A stretch of 64,000 nucleotides of DNA from positions 8,052,383-8,116,382 of the forward strand of contig NZ_CP082945.1 in assembly GCF_019933235.1 (NCBI RefSeq), given 5' to 3'. Under the pieces are notes generated by a model. The model did no database searches. It was not told the DNA's origin and saw only the letters and a list, made by a program, of their open reading frames with translations. This DNA comes from Streptomyces angustmyceticus. GTDB lineage: Bacteria > Actinomycetota > Actinomycetes > Streptomycetales > Streptomycetaceae. Made by a program: the position numbers and the translations under genes. Of this stretch, positions 8,457-16,660 are shown in pieces (the first letter of the stretch is position 1; every line of letters starts with the position of its first letter).

Positions 8457-9742
8457 AGATCTGGCACGAGATACGCCGGTTCCCGTTCGCCATCCGCCTG
8501 TTGCTCATCAACCAGCTCGGCGTGAACACCGGCTTCTATCTGCTCATCCCGTACCTCGCGGTGCACCTGGGGGAGGACCTGGGGATGTCCGCCGCGGTCG
8601 TCGGCATCGTGCTCGGCGTCCGCAATCTGAGCCAGCAGGGGCTGTTCCTCATCGGCGGCTCGGCCTCCGACCGGCTGGGCGCGCGCGGCGTCATCATCGC
8701 CGGCTGCGCACTGCGCACCGTCGGCTTCGGGCTCTTCGCGCTCGGCGACGGCCTGGCCGTACTCGTCGCCGCGTCCGTCCTCAGCGGGCTCGCCGGCGCG
8801 CTGTTCAACCCCGCGGTCCGCGCCTACCTCGCGCAGGCGGCGGGCGACCGCAAGGCCGAGGCCTTCGCCCTCTTCAACGTCTTCGCGACCACCGGAGCCC
8901 TGGTCGGGCCGCTGCTCGGCAGCGTCCTGCTGCTCGTCGACTTCCGGGCCGCCGCGCTCACCGCCGCCGCCCTCTTCGCGCTGCTCACCGTCGCCCAGGC
9001 CCTGGTGCTGCCGCCCTGTACGGTCGCCCCGGCCGAGAACAGCGTCCTCGGCGACTGGCGCGAAGTGCTCGGCAACCGCGTCTTCCTGGCCTTCGCCCTG
9101 GCCATGGTCGGCATGTTCACCCTGCAGAACCAGCTCTATCTGCTGCTGCCCGACGGCGCCCGGCGGGCGACCGGCTGGGACGGCGCGGCCGGTCTCGTCT
9201 TCCTCGTCGGAACCGTCGCCAACCTCGCGCTCCAGCTGCGGATCACCCGCGCACTCAAGGGACGTGGCGACCGGGCGCGGTGGATCTGCGCCGGGCTCGC
9301 GCTGATGGGTCTCGCCTTCCTCCCGCCGATGGCCGTCGCCGGACCGGCACCGCCGCCCGCCGGCCCCGGCGCCGCCGCGCTGCACGCACTGCCCGTCCTG
9401 GCCGGGGCGCTGCTGCTCTACCTGGGCGTGATGATCGCCCAGCCGTTCGTGATGGAACTGATCCCCGCCTTCGGGCGCGCGGAGCTCACCGGCACCTACT
9501 TCGGGCTCTTCTACGTGGTCTCCGGCATCGCCGCGGCGGTGGGCAACACCGTCATCGGCTGGGCCATGGACACCGGCGAGCACACCCGTACGCCATGGCT
9601 GCCCTGGGCGTGCGCGCTGGCCTTCGGCCTCGCCTCCGCCGCCGGTGTCGGCTGGCTGCACCGCCTCCGGGCCCTGCCGGGACGGACCACCGAGGAAACG
9701 ACGGCGGCCACGACGGCGGCCACGACGGCGGGAAAGGCGTGA
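8453..9742 (+). CDS. MFS efflux transporter (MdtH-like), probable metallophore exporter
   Basis: About 429 residues with around twelve hydrophobic segments. The stretch GVRNLSQQGLFLIGG followed by SDRLGARGVI is the loop 2-3 motif of MdtH-like drug:proton antiporters. The GTG overlaps the epimerase stop. In staphylopine and pseudopaline systems a single MFS or DMT exporter sits beside the synthesis genes and an Opp/Nik-type importer; the order here has the same parts. The C terminus is a short Thr/Ala repeat made by three 12-base units. Substrate is inferred from context only. Confidence 0.88.
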   Translation: MKIWHEIRRFPFAIRLLLINQLGVNTGFYLLIPYLAVHLGEDLGMSAAVVGIVLGVRNLSQQGLFLIGGSASDRLGARGVIIAGCALRTVGFGLFALGDGLAVLVAASVLSGLAGALFNPAVRAYLAQAAGDRKAEAFALFNVFATTGALVGPLLGSVLLLVDFRAAALTAAALFALLTVAQALVLPPCTVAPAENSVLGDWREVLGNRVFLAFALAMVGMFTLQNQLYLLLPDGARRATGWDGAAGLVFLVGTVANLALQLRITRALKGRGDRARWICAGLALMGLAFLPPMAVAGPAPPPAGPGAAALHALPVLAGALLLYLGVMIAQPFVMELIPAFGRAELTGTYFGLFYVVSGIAAAVGNTVIGWAMDTGEHTRTPWLPWACALAFGLASAAGVGWLHRLRALPGRTTEETTAATTAATTAGKA

Positions 9743-9749
9743 CACTCCC

Positions 9750-10658
9750 ATGGACCCCCGGATGAACCACGAAGCCGCCGCCACCGACGACGGAGCGGCC
9801 CGGCCGCGAAACGCAGAAGCCCGGCCGCGCCATGACGCATCCCGGCCGCGCCACGAAGTCCCCCCGCCGCGCCACGAAAACCTGCTGACCGACAACCCCG
9901 CGCTCTACGAGGCCCGCTTCCCCGACGACGACCGTCTGGCCGGCCGCTGGGCCGAGGACTGCCTGCGACGCCACGGGGCGGGACCCCGCGTCCTGGACAT
10001 CGGCTGCGGCACCGGACGCGACGCCGCCCACCTGCACGCGGCGGGCCGTACCGTCGTCGCGGCCGACCTCTCCGACGCGATGCTCGCGTACGCCCGTACC
10101 CACCACCCGGGGCCGGAGCACGTCCGCGCCGACCTGCGCGGCTTCGACCTCCGCACGGAGCCCTTCGACGCCGTCGTCTGCCTGGACAGCGCCCTGCTCT
10201 ACTGCCACACCAACGCCGAACTCGACGGCTTCCTGGCCTCCTGCCGGCGCAGCCTCGCCCCCGGCGGACTGCTCGTGGCCGAGATGCGCAACGGCGCCTA
10301 CTTCCTCGGCCGCACCGACCTGCTCGACACCCCGGCCGTCAACGGCTTCACCTGGCGGGGCACCACCCACACCTCCACCACCACCCTCTCCCTCGACCGC
10401 GCCGCCCAGCTCCTGCGCCGCACCCGCCGGTGGACCGCCGACGACGGCACCCCGCCGTACGAACAGCGCTCCGCCTGGCGGCTGCTCTTCCCCCAGGAAA
10501 TCCGCCACCTCCTCGCCACGCACGGCTTCGAGACCCTCGCCCTCCACGACGGGCCGGGCCCGCGGACCGAACCGGCCTGGCAGGAGGGCCTCGGCCCGGG
10601 AGAGACCGCCGACCAGGACCGGCTCCACCTCGTCGCCCGGCTGACCGATCCCGGCTGA
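9750..10658 (+). CDS. class I SAM-dependent methyltransferase with N-terminal 7-residue repeats
   Basis: About 302 residues from ATG 9750, with GGAAAGG 12 bases upstream. The SAM site is VLDIGCGTGRDAAHL, followed by the acidic strand end VAADLSDAM. Ahead of the fold lies a tandem repeat of seven residues (ARPRNAE, ARPRHDA, SRPRHEV, PPPRHEN) coded by four 21-base units at 9799-9881; it looks like an unstructured, His/Arg-rich extension. Within the operon the enzyme probably N- or O-methylates the metallophore. ATG 9762 is an alternative start. Confidence 0.87.
   Translation: MDPRMNHEAAATDDGAARPRNAEARPRHDASRPRHEVPPPRHENLLTDNPALYEARFPDDDRLAGRWAEDCLRRHGAGPRVLDIGCGTGRDAAHLHAAGRTVVAADLSDAMLAYARTHHPGPEHVRADLRGFDLRTEPFDAVVCLDSALLYCHTNAELDGFLASCRRSLAPGGLLVAEMRNGAYFLGRTDLLDTPAVNGFTWRGTTHTSTTTLSLDRAAQLLRRTRRWTADDGTPPYEQRSAWRLLFPQEIRHLLATHGFETLALHDGPGPRTEPAWQEGLGPGETADQDRLHLVARLTDPG
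9799..9881 (+). repeat. four tandem 21-bp units inside the methyltransferase gene
   Basis: Units start at 9799, 9820, 9841 and 9862; the last is 20 bases. Each begins CCCGGCCGCG or a one-base variant and encodes a seven-residue R-P-R-H type unit. The length is a multiple of three, so copy number can change without breaking the frame. Confidence 0.85.
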
Positions 10659-10730
10659 CCGACCCCGGCTGACGCCCCGCCCGCCGCCCCCTCGCCCCGC
10701 CCCGCCTCCGCACCCAGCAAGGACACCGCC

Positions 10731-12317
10731 ATGTACGACGGCCCCCTCGACAATCCCCGCTCTCCCGGCCTGCGCCGCCGCGGCTTCCTCGCCGCGGCCG
10801 GTGGTGCGGCCGGACTCGGCGCCCTGGCGCTCACCGGATGCACCGGCCCCGCCGGCGCAACCGCCGGCGGTGGCGGCACGCCCCGCCGCGGCGGGAAGCT
10901 GCGCGCCGCGTTCGCCGGGGGCGGCGCGAGCGAGACCCTCGATCCGCACCGGGCAAGCCTCTTCGCCGACGCGGCCCGCGCCAAGGCCCTCTTCGACAAG
11001 CTCGCCGACTTCGGGGCCGACCTCGCCGCCGAGCCGCGCCTCGCCGCGTCCTGGGAGCCGAACGACCGACTGGACCGCTGGACGGTGCGACTGCGCAAGG
11101 CGTCCTTCCACAACGGCAAGCCGGTCACCGCCCGCGACGTCCTCTACAGCTACCGCCGCATCGCCGACCCCCACCAGGCGTTCCGCGCCAGGGCCTCGCT
11201 GGAGCCCCTCGACCTCGCCGCGAGCCGGGCTCCCGACCAGCGGACCGTCGAGTTCGCGCTGAAGCGGCCGACCGCCGAATTCCCCAACCTGCTGGCCGCG
11301 TTCGGCGCCTACATCGTCCCCGACGGCGCACAGGACTTCGACCACGAGCCGGTCGGCAGCGGCCCCTTCCGCTTCGTCTCCTTCACGCCGGGCCGCTCGG
11401 CCCTCTTCCGGCGCAACGACGCCTACTGGGACGGCGCGCCCCACCTGGACGAGCTGGAGTTCCTGGTCGCCAACGAGGAGTCCGCGCGCCTCGACTCGCT
11501 GCTGGGCGGCCAGGTCGACTACGCCCACGAGCTGACGCCGACGACGGCCCGCGCACACGAGGGCAGGGGCCAGATCGAGATCGTACGGCTGCGCAACAGC
11601 GCCATGCAGTCGTTCGCGATGAAGACCGACCGCCCCCCGTTCGACGACAAGCGGGTGCGCGAGGCGTTCTTCCTCCTCGCCGACCGCAAGGAACTCGTCG
11701 ACGGCGCGCTGTCCGGCGCCGGGGAGATCGGCAACGACCTGTTCGGCAAGGGCTACGAGTACTACGCGGACGGCCTGCCGCAGCGCGAACCCGACCTGGA
11801 CCGGGCCCGCCACCTGCTCAAGCAGGCCGGCGCGGAGGGACTCCGGGTCACCCTCGACACCTCCGCCGTCGCGGCCGGCTTCACGGAGGCCGCCGCCATC
11901 TTCCGCGACCAGGCCGCCAAGGCCGGAGTGCGGGTGAAGGTGGCGATGGGCGGCAAGGACAGCTACTGGCAGGACACCCTCGACTCCGGAACGCTGTGCT
12001 GCTACCGCTCCGGCGCGATGCCCATCGAGTCGCACTTCTCCCAGCGGCTGCTGACCGCCTCCACCACCAACGCCACCCAGTGGCGGCACAAGGACTTCGA
12101 CGCGCTCTACCAGCAGGCCCAGTCCACCAGGAACACGCAGGACCGGGCCGCCGTCTACGCGCGCATGCAGCGCCGGCTGCACGCCGAGGGCGGCTTCCTG
12201 GTCTGGGGCTTCGCCGACTGGATCCTGGGCACCGCCCGCACCGTCCGCGGGGTGGCGCACCGGGCGCCCGCGAACACGCTCGACTGGGCCCGCTTCGACA
12301 AGGTGTGGCTCGCGTGA
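10731..12317 (+). CDS. ABC transporter substrate-binding lipoprotein, family 5 (Ni/peptide/opine type)
   Basis: A 528-residue solute-binding protein. The N terminus has a twin-arginine motif (RRRGFLAAAGG) and then a lipobox LTGC, so it is probably Tat-exported and lipid-anchored. The mature part has the family 5 pattern seen in DppA, NikA and CntA, such as FHNGKPVTARDVLYSY near residue 125 and GSGPFRFVSF. These proteins capture oligopeptides, or nickel and other metals bound by a small chelator. It starts 72 bases after the methyltransferase and overlaps the first permease, so it likely collects the metal-loaded product of this operon. Confidence 0.93.
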   Translation: MYDGPLDNPRSPGLRRRGFLAAAGGAAGLGALALTGCTGPAGATAGGGGTPRRGGKLRAAFAGGGASETLDPHRASLFADAARAKALFDKLADFGADLAAEPRLAASWEPNDRLDRWTVRLRKASFHNGKPVTARDVLYSYRRIADPHQAFRARASLEPLDLAASRAPDQRTVEFALKRPTAEFPNLLAAFGAYIVPDGAQDFDHEPVGSGPFRFVSFTPGRSALFRRNDAYWDGAPHLDELEFLVANEESARLDSLLGGQVDYAHELTPTTARAHEGRGQIEIVRLRNSAMQSFAMKTDRPPFDDKRVREAFFLLADRKELVDGALSGAGEIGNDLFGKGYEYYADGLPQREPDLDRARHLLKQAGAEGLRVTLDTSAVAAGFTEAAAIFRDQAAKAGVRVKVAMGGKDSYWQDTLDSGTLCCYRSGAMPIESHFSQRLLTASTTNATQWRHKDFDALYQQAQSTRNTQDRAAVYARMQRRLHAEGGFLVWGFADWILGTARTVRGVAHRAPANTLDWARFDKVWLA

Positions 12318-13267
12318 CCGGCCTGCGGTCATGGCTGGTGCGCCGGCTGCTGCTCGGCGCCGGGCAGACCGTCGCGGTCGTCCTGCTGGTCTTCGCCCTC
12401 ACCGAGGCGCTGCCCGGCGACGCCGCGGTGGCCCTCGCCGGAGACCAGCCCGACCCCGGACGGATCGCCGCCCTCCGCGAGACCCTGCACCTCGACCGGC
12501 CCGCCCCGGTCCGCCTGGGGGAGTGGGCGGCAGGGCTGCTGCACGGGGACCTCGGCACCTCGCTGACCTCCGGCCGCCCGGTCACCTCCTACCTCGCCGC
12601 CGGCTTCGGGCCGACCCTGCTGCTCGCCGCGCTCACCCTCGTCCTGCTGGTGCCGGCCGCCGGCGGCCTCGGCGTGCTGGCCGCCCGCCACGAAGGACGG
12701 CTCCCGGACAGGCTCATCAGCGCGGTCACCCTGGCCCTGTACGCCGTACCGGAGTTCGTCCTCGGCGTGCTGCTGGTCGCCGTCCTCGCGCTGCGCCTGG
12801 GCTGGCTGCCCCCGACCGCCGTCGGCTACGGCGACGACCTGCTCGCCCACCCCGCGGCGCTGGTGCTGCCCGTCCTGGTCCTGCTGGCCCGGCCGGTGTG
12901 CTCCCTGACGCGCCTGGTCCGCGCCGGCATGATCGACGCGCTGGCCTCGCCGTACGTCGCCCACGCCCGCCGCTACGGCGTTCCCGGCACGCGCATCCGT
13001 TACGCGCACGCCCTGCCGCACGCCCTGGGGCCCGCCGCCCAGCAACTCGCCCGCACCGTCGACTGGCTGCTGTGCGGCGTCATCGTCGTGGAGGCCCTCT
13101 TCGTGATCCCCGGACTCGGCACCGTCCTGATGAACGCCGTGACGGAACGCGACATCCCCGTCCTCCAGGGCCTGGCCGTCGTCTTCGGCTGCACCGCCGT
13201 CGTCCTCAACCTGGGCGCCGACCTGGTCACCCACCGCTTCGTGCCCCGGACAGGGGAGGCGGCATGA
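12314..13267 (+). CDS. ABC transporter permease, DppB/NikB type
   Basis: About 317 residues from a GTG overlapping the previous stop by 4 bases. The family N terminus is clear: RRLLLGAGQTVAVVLLVFAL then LPGDAA, and the block DLGTSLTSGRPV before the membrane core. The cytoplasmic coupling loop is ARRYGVPGTRIRYAHALPHA. It forms the import channel with the next gene. Confidence 0.93.
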   Translation: MTGLRSWLVRRLLLGAGQTVAVVLLVFALTEALPGDAAVALAGDQPDPGRIAALRETLHLDRPAPVRLGEWAAGLLHGDLGTSLTSGRPVTSYLAAGFGPTLLLAALTLVLLVPAAGGLGVLAARHEGRLPDRLISAVTLALYAVPEFVLGVLLVAVLALRLGWLPPTAVGYGDDLLAHPAALVLPVLVLLARPVCSLTRLVRAGMIDALASPYVAHARRYGVPGTRIRYAHALPHALGPAAQQLARTVDWLLCGVIVVEALFVIPGLGTVLMNAVTERDIPVLQGLAVVFGCTAVVLNLGADLVTHRFVPRTGEAA

Positions 13268-14304
13268 CCCCGCGGCCGACCGGCCGACGCCGGCGCTTCA
13301 CCCTCGCCCTGCTGCTCCTCGCCGTACCGCTGCTGCTCGCCCTGCTCGGGCCGCTGTGCGCGGGGGAGCCGGGGCCGCGCGCCGCGTCCTTCACCACCGG
13401 CGGCGGCCACTGGGCCGGCACCGACTTCGTCGGCCGGGACGTCTGGCGGCAGGTGCTGCTCGGTGGCCGCCCCGTGATCCTGACCGCGCTCGCGGCGACG
13501 GCACTGGCCTACGCGGCGGCGCTGCCCCTCGGCCTGGCCGGCGCGCTGACCCACCGCCGGTGGCTGGAAGAGCTGTTGATGCGCCCCCTGGACGTCCTGC
13601 TCGCCGTGCCCTCGCTGCTGGTCGTCCTGCTGGTGGCGGCGGTCCTGACGCCCGGCGCCGGCGGGCTCGCGCTCCTGGTGGCGCTGGTCAGCATCCCCGA
13701 CGCCGCCCGCACCGTCCGGGCCGCCGTCGCGGAGGCGGCCGCCTCGCCCGCGGTCGAGGCGCTGCGGATGCAGGGCGAGACCTGGTGGCGGATCGCCGTC
13801 GGCTACGCCGGCCGTTCGGCCCTGCGCACCCTCGCCGCCGACGCCGGGGTGCGGCTGACCGGCGTGCTCTACCTGGTGGCCACGGCCGCGTTCCTCGGCG
13901 TCGGCGCCGCACCGGACGCCGCCGACTGGGCGGTGATGGTCGACCGCAACCGGACCGGCATGTTCGTCCAGCCCTGGGCCGTCGCGCTGCCCGCCGCCTT
14001 GATCATGGCCCTGACCATGGGCACCAACCTGCTGTGCGACGCCGCACTCGGCAGCGGCGGCGCCCGGCGACGGGGCCGGGCGGACCGGGCAGCGCGGCCG
14101 GACCGACCACCAGGTTCGGACCGACCGGACCGATCACCACGACCGGACCACGCGTCAGGGCCCTCGCACCCTGCATCACGGGCCGACCATCTGCCCGGCC
14201 CGCGCCTTGACCACCTGTCTGCCCCGCGTCCCGACCACCTGCCCGCCACCGACGACGCCACGGCGGCCCCCGGGACGGGGCGTACCGAGAAGAGCAGCCC
14301 ATGA
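13264..14304 (+). CDS. ABC transporter permease, DppC/NikC type, with long C-terminal tail
   Basis: Starts at ATG 13264, overlapping the previous stop. Typical DppC signs are GTDFVGRDVWRQVLLGGR after the first membrane helix and the coupling loop EALRMQGETWWRIAV. The membrane domain ends near residue 265; after it come about 80 residues rich in Arg, Asp, Pro and His (repeated RPDR- and DHLP-like units) that are not part of the usual permease. The tail is probably disordered. Total length is 346 residues against a usual 280-300. The stop overlaps the ATPase ATG. Confidence 0.92.
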   Translation: MTPRPTGRRRRFTLALLLLAVPLLLALLGPLCAGEPGPRAASFTTGGGHWAGTDFVGRDVWRQVLLGGRPVILTALAATALAYAAALPLGLAGALTHRRWLEELLMRPLDVLLAVPSLLVVLLVAAVLTPGAGGLALLVALVSIPDAARTVRAAVAEAAASPAVEALRMQGETWWRIAVGYAGRSALRTLAADAGVRLTGVLYLVATAAFLGVGAAPDAADWAVMVDRNRTGMFVQPWAVALPAALIMALTMGTNLLCDAALGSGGARRRGRADRAARPDRPPGSDRPDRSPRPDHASGPSHPASRADHLPGPRLDHLSAPRPDHLPATDDATAAPGTGRTEKSSP

Positions 14305-15983
14305 ACGCCACCGACGCCGCCCACGTCCGAGACCTCCGCATCGAGATCGACGGCCGGGCCCTCGTCGACGGCGTGAGTCTCCGGGTGCCGCCCGGCAGGA
14401 TCACCGCCCTGATCGGCGCCTCCGGCAGCGGCAAGACCACCACCGGACGCGCCCTGCTCGGCGAGTATCCGCCCGGCGCCGTGGTGACCGGCCGGGTGAG
14501 CGTCCCCGACGGCCTCATCGGCTACGTACCGCAGCACCCCGCCACCGTCCTCAACCCCGCCCGGCGGATATCCGCCCTCCTCCAGGACATCGCCCGCACC
14601 CAGGTCCGCCACCTGCCCCGCCGCGCCCGCCGCGCCGCCGTCCGGCAACGCGTACTGCGCGCGCTCGACCAGGCCCGGATCCCCGACGGCGAATCCCTGT
14701 TGCGCCGCTACCCCCACCAGCTCTCCGGCGGCCAGCAGCAGCGCCTCGTCCTCGCCCAGGCCCTCCTGACCGGCGCCACCACCCTCGTCGCGGACGAACC
14801 GACCACCGGACAGGACGCACTGACCAAGCAGCAGATCGCCCGCCAACTGGCCGCCCTGGCCCGCCAGGGCCGCGCGATCCTGCTCCTGAGCCACGACCTC
14901 GACGTGGTCCGTGCCCTGGCCGACGACGTCCACGTCCTGCGCGCCGGCCGCATCGTGGAGTCCGGCCCGCCGGATAGGCTCCAGCGCTCCCCACAACACC
15001 CTTGGACCCGCGCCCTGTTCGCCTACACCACCGCCACGGACACGGCCATGGAATCGGCCAACGACGCGGACGCAGCGACGCAGACAGCCACGGACACAGC
15101 CACGGATACGGACGCCACCGCCCCCCGCCAAGCCACCGCCCCCGAAACGACCCCCGCCGCCCCGAACCCCGTCCTCCACGTGCGGGCCCTCACCGCCCGC
15201 CACGGCAGGACCACCGTCCTGCACCCCGCCGATCTCTCCCTCCCACCGGGCTGCTCGGCCCTCGTCGGCCGCTCGGGCAGCGGCAAGACGACCCTCGCCC
15301 GCTGCCTGGCCGGCCTCCACCGGACCTACGACGGAGAAGTCCTGCTCGACGGGGCCGCGTTGCCCCGCAGCCTCCGTGACCGCACCCGCGCACAACTGGC
15401 GGCGGTGCAGTACGTCTTCCAGGACGCCCGCGCCGCCTTCGACGAACACCGCCCGGTCCTCGACCAGGTGAGCCGCAGCGCCGTACGGCTGCGCCGGGTC
15501 CCCGCCCCCGAAGCACTGGCCGACGCCGAGCGCACCCTGAGCGCCCTCGGCCTGGACGGCGGCCTCGTACGCCGCAGGCCCGCGGAGCTCTCCGGCGGCG
15601 AACTCCAGCGCGCCGCCCTGGCCCGCGCACTGCTGGCCCGCCCCAGGGTCCTGATCTGCGACGAGATCACCTCCGGCCTGGACACCGTGGCGCGCCGGAC
15701 CCTGCGCACCGTCCTCACCGGCCTCCAGCGGACCCACCCGGACCTGTCCCTGCTTCTGATCACCCACGACCCCGACACCGCGGCCCTGGCCACCCACACC
15801 GCCGTACTCGACCGGGGCCACCTCGTCGAACAGGGCCCGACCCCCCAACTCCTCACCGCGCCCCGGCACTCCCTCACCACCGCACTGCTGCGACCCGCAC
15901 CCGATCCGAACGCCGCGTCCAGGGCCGGCCATCCGGATCGTCCGGATCATCCGCTCGTACACGAGGACTGCCGATATGTTTGA
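14301..15983 (+). CDS. ABC transporter ATPase, fused DppD-DppF/NikD-NikE pair
   Basis: A 560-residue protein with two complete nucleotide-binding domains, so both ATPases of the importer are in one chain. Domain 1: Walker A GASGSGKTT, signature LSGGQQQRLVLAQ, Walker B LVADEPTTG. Domain 2 (from about residue 295): GRSGSGKTT, LSGGELQRAALA, LICDEITSG. A Thr/Ala/Asp-rich linker of about 40 residues joins them. With the lipoprotein and two permeases this makes a full importer. It is the last gene of the operon; its stop lies inside the palindromes that precede the next gene. Confidence 0.94.
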   Translation: MNATDAAHVRDLRIEIDGRALVDGVSLRVPPGRITALIGASGSGKTTTGRALLGEYPPGAVVTGRVSVPDGLIGYVPQHPATVLNPARRISALLQDIARTQVRHLPRRARRAAVRQRVLRALDQARIPDGESLLRRYPHQLSGGQQQRLVLAQALLTGATTLVADEPTTGQDALTKQQIARQLAALARQGRAILLLSHDLDVVRALADDVHVLRAGRIVESGPPDRLQRSPQHPWTRALFAYTTATDTAMESANDADAATQTATDTATDTDATAPRQATAPETTPAAPNPVLHVRALTARHGRTTVLHPADLSLPPGCSALVGRSGSGKTTLARCLAGLHRTYDGEVLLDGAALPRSLRDRTRAQLAAVQYVFQDARAAFDEHRPVLDQVSRSAVRLRRVPAPEALADAERTLSALGLDGGLVRRRPAELSGGELQRAALARALLARPRVLICDEITSGLDTVARRTLRTVLTGLQRTHPDLSLLLITHDPDTAALATHTAVLDRGHLVEQGPTPQLLTAPRHSLTTALLRPAPDPNAASRAGHPDRPDHPLVHEDCRYV

Positions 15984-16005
15984 TCAAACTCTCCTTGATC
16001 AACAT
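15976..16005. promoter_or_regulatory. paired TTGATCAA palindromes, candidate operator
   Basis: A perfect 12-base palindrome GTTTGATCAAAC (15978-15989) is followed by a perfect 8-base palindrome TTGATCAA (15995-16002). The flanks ATG...CAT make the whole region nearly symmetric. It overlaps the end of the ATPase gene and sits 20-45 bases before the start of the DHFR-like gene. The form suits a dimeric repressor such as MarR or TetR; no such regulator gene is adjacent. Confidence 0.5.
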
Positions 16006-16021
16006 CGCGAAGGACCACCGC

Positions 16022-16600
16022 ATGCGCAAGCTCACGTACTTCGTCGCCTCGACGGTGGACGGGTTCATCGCCTCCCCCGACTCCGAACACACGATGTTCG
16101 CCGAGGGGGAAGACCATGGTGCATGGGTGCTGGAGCGCATGCCGGAGACGGTCCCCACGGCCTATCGGCACCTCGTCCCGGGGCTCTCCGAGACCGAGAA
16201 CCGGCGTTTCGACACGGTGCTGATGGGCCGCGGCACCTATGAGCGCGGTCTGCGCGACGGTGTCACCAGCCCGTACGGCCATCTGCGCCAGCACGTCATA
16301 TCCAGGGGTCTGGCAAGCGTCCCGGACCCCGCGGTGGAACTCGTCTCCGGGGACCCCCTGGAGTTCGTACGCGCACGGAAGAAGGAAGAGGGGCTGGACA
16401 TCTGGCTCTGCGGTGGCGGCAAACTCGCCGCCTCGCTCCGGGACGAGATCGACGAACTCATCGTCAAGATCAACCCGGTCGTGATCGGCTCGGGTGTCCC
16501 GCTCTTCGACTCCGCCTACTCGCCGCAGCGCTACCACGCAGTCACGGGCCAGGTCTTCGACAGCGGCGTCACGATCATGACCTACGCCCAGCGCGGCTGA
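16022..16600 (+). CDS. dihydrofolate reductase family protein (RibD C-terminal domain)
   Basis: About 192 residues starting at ATG 16022 with AAGGA 8 bases upstream; an upstream TTG at 15980 is in frame but lies in the operator-like palindromes. The start KLTYFVASTVDGFIA, the middle DTVLMGRGTYERGL and DIWLCGGGKLAASL are the marks of the YwjB/RibD-C group of stand-alone DHFR-like NADPH reductases. The exact substrate is unknown for most members. It stands alone, and its control probably differs from the operon before it. Confidence 0.9.
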   Translation: MRKLTYFVASTVDGFIASPDSEHTMFAEGEDHGAWVLERMPETVPTAYRHLVPGLSETENRRFDTVLMGRGTYERGLRDGVTSPYGHLRQHVISRGLASVPDPAVELVSGDPLEFVRARKKEEGLDIWLCGGGKLAASLRDEIDELIVKINPVVIGSGVPLFDSAYSPQRYHAVTGQVFDSGVTIMTYAQRG

Positions 16601-16660
16601 CCCGCCGTGCAAGCTCAGCGTGCGGCCGCAGGAAGGTTGACGCACTCCGAACGAATCGGC

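Noticed and set aside
9700..9740. 12-base repeats at the end of the MFS gene as a possible regulatory array
   Set aside because: They are simple coding repeats for Thr/Ala and end at the stop codon.
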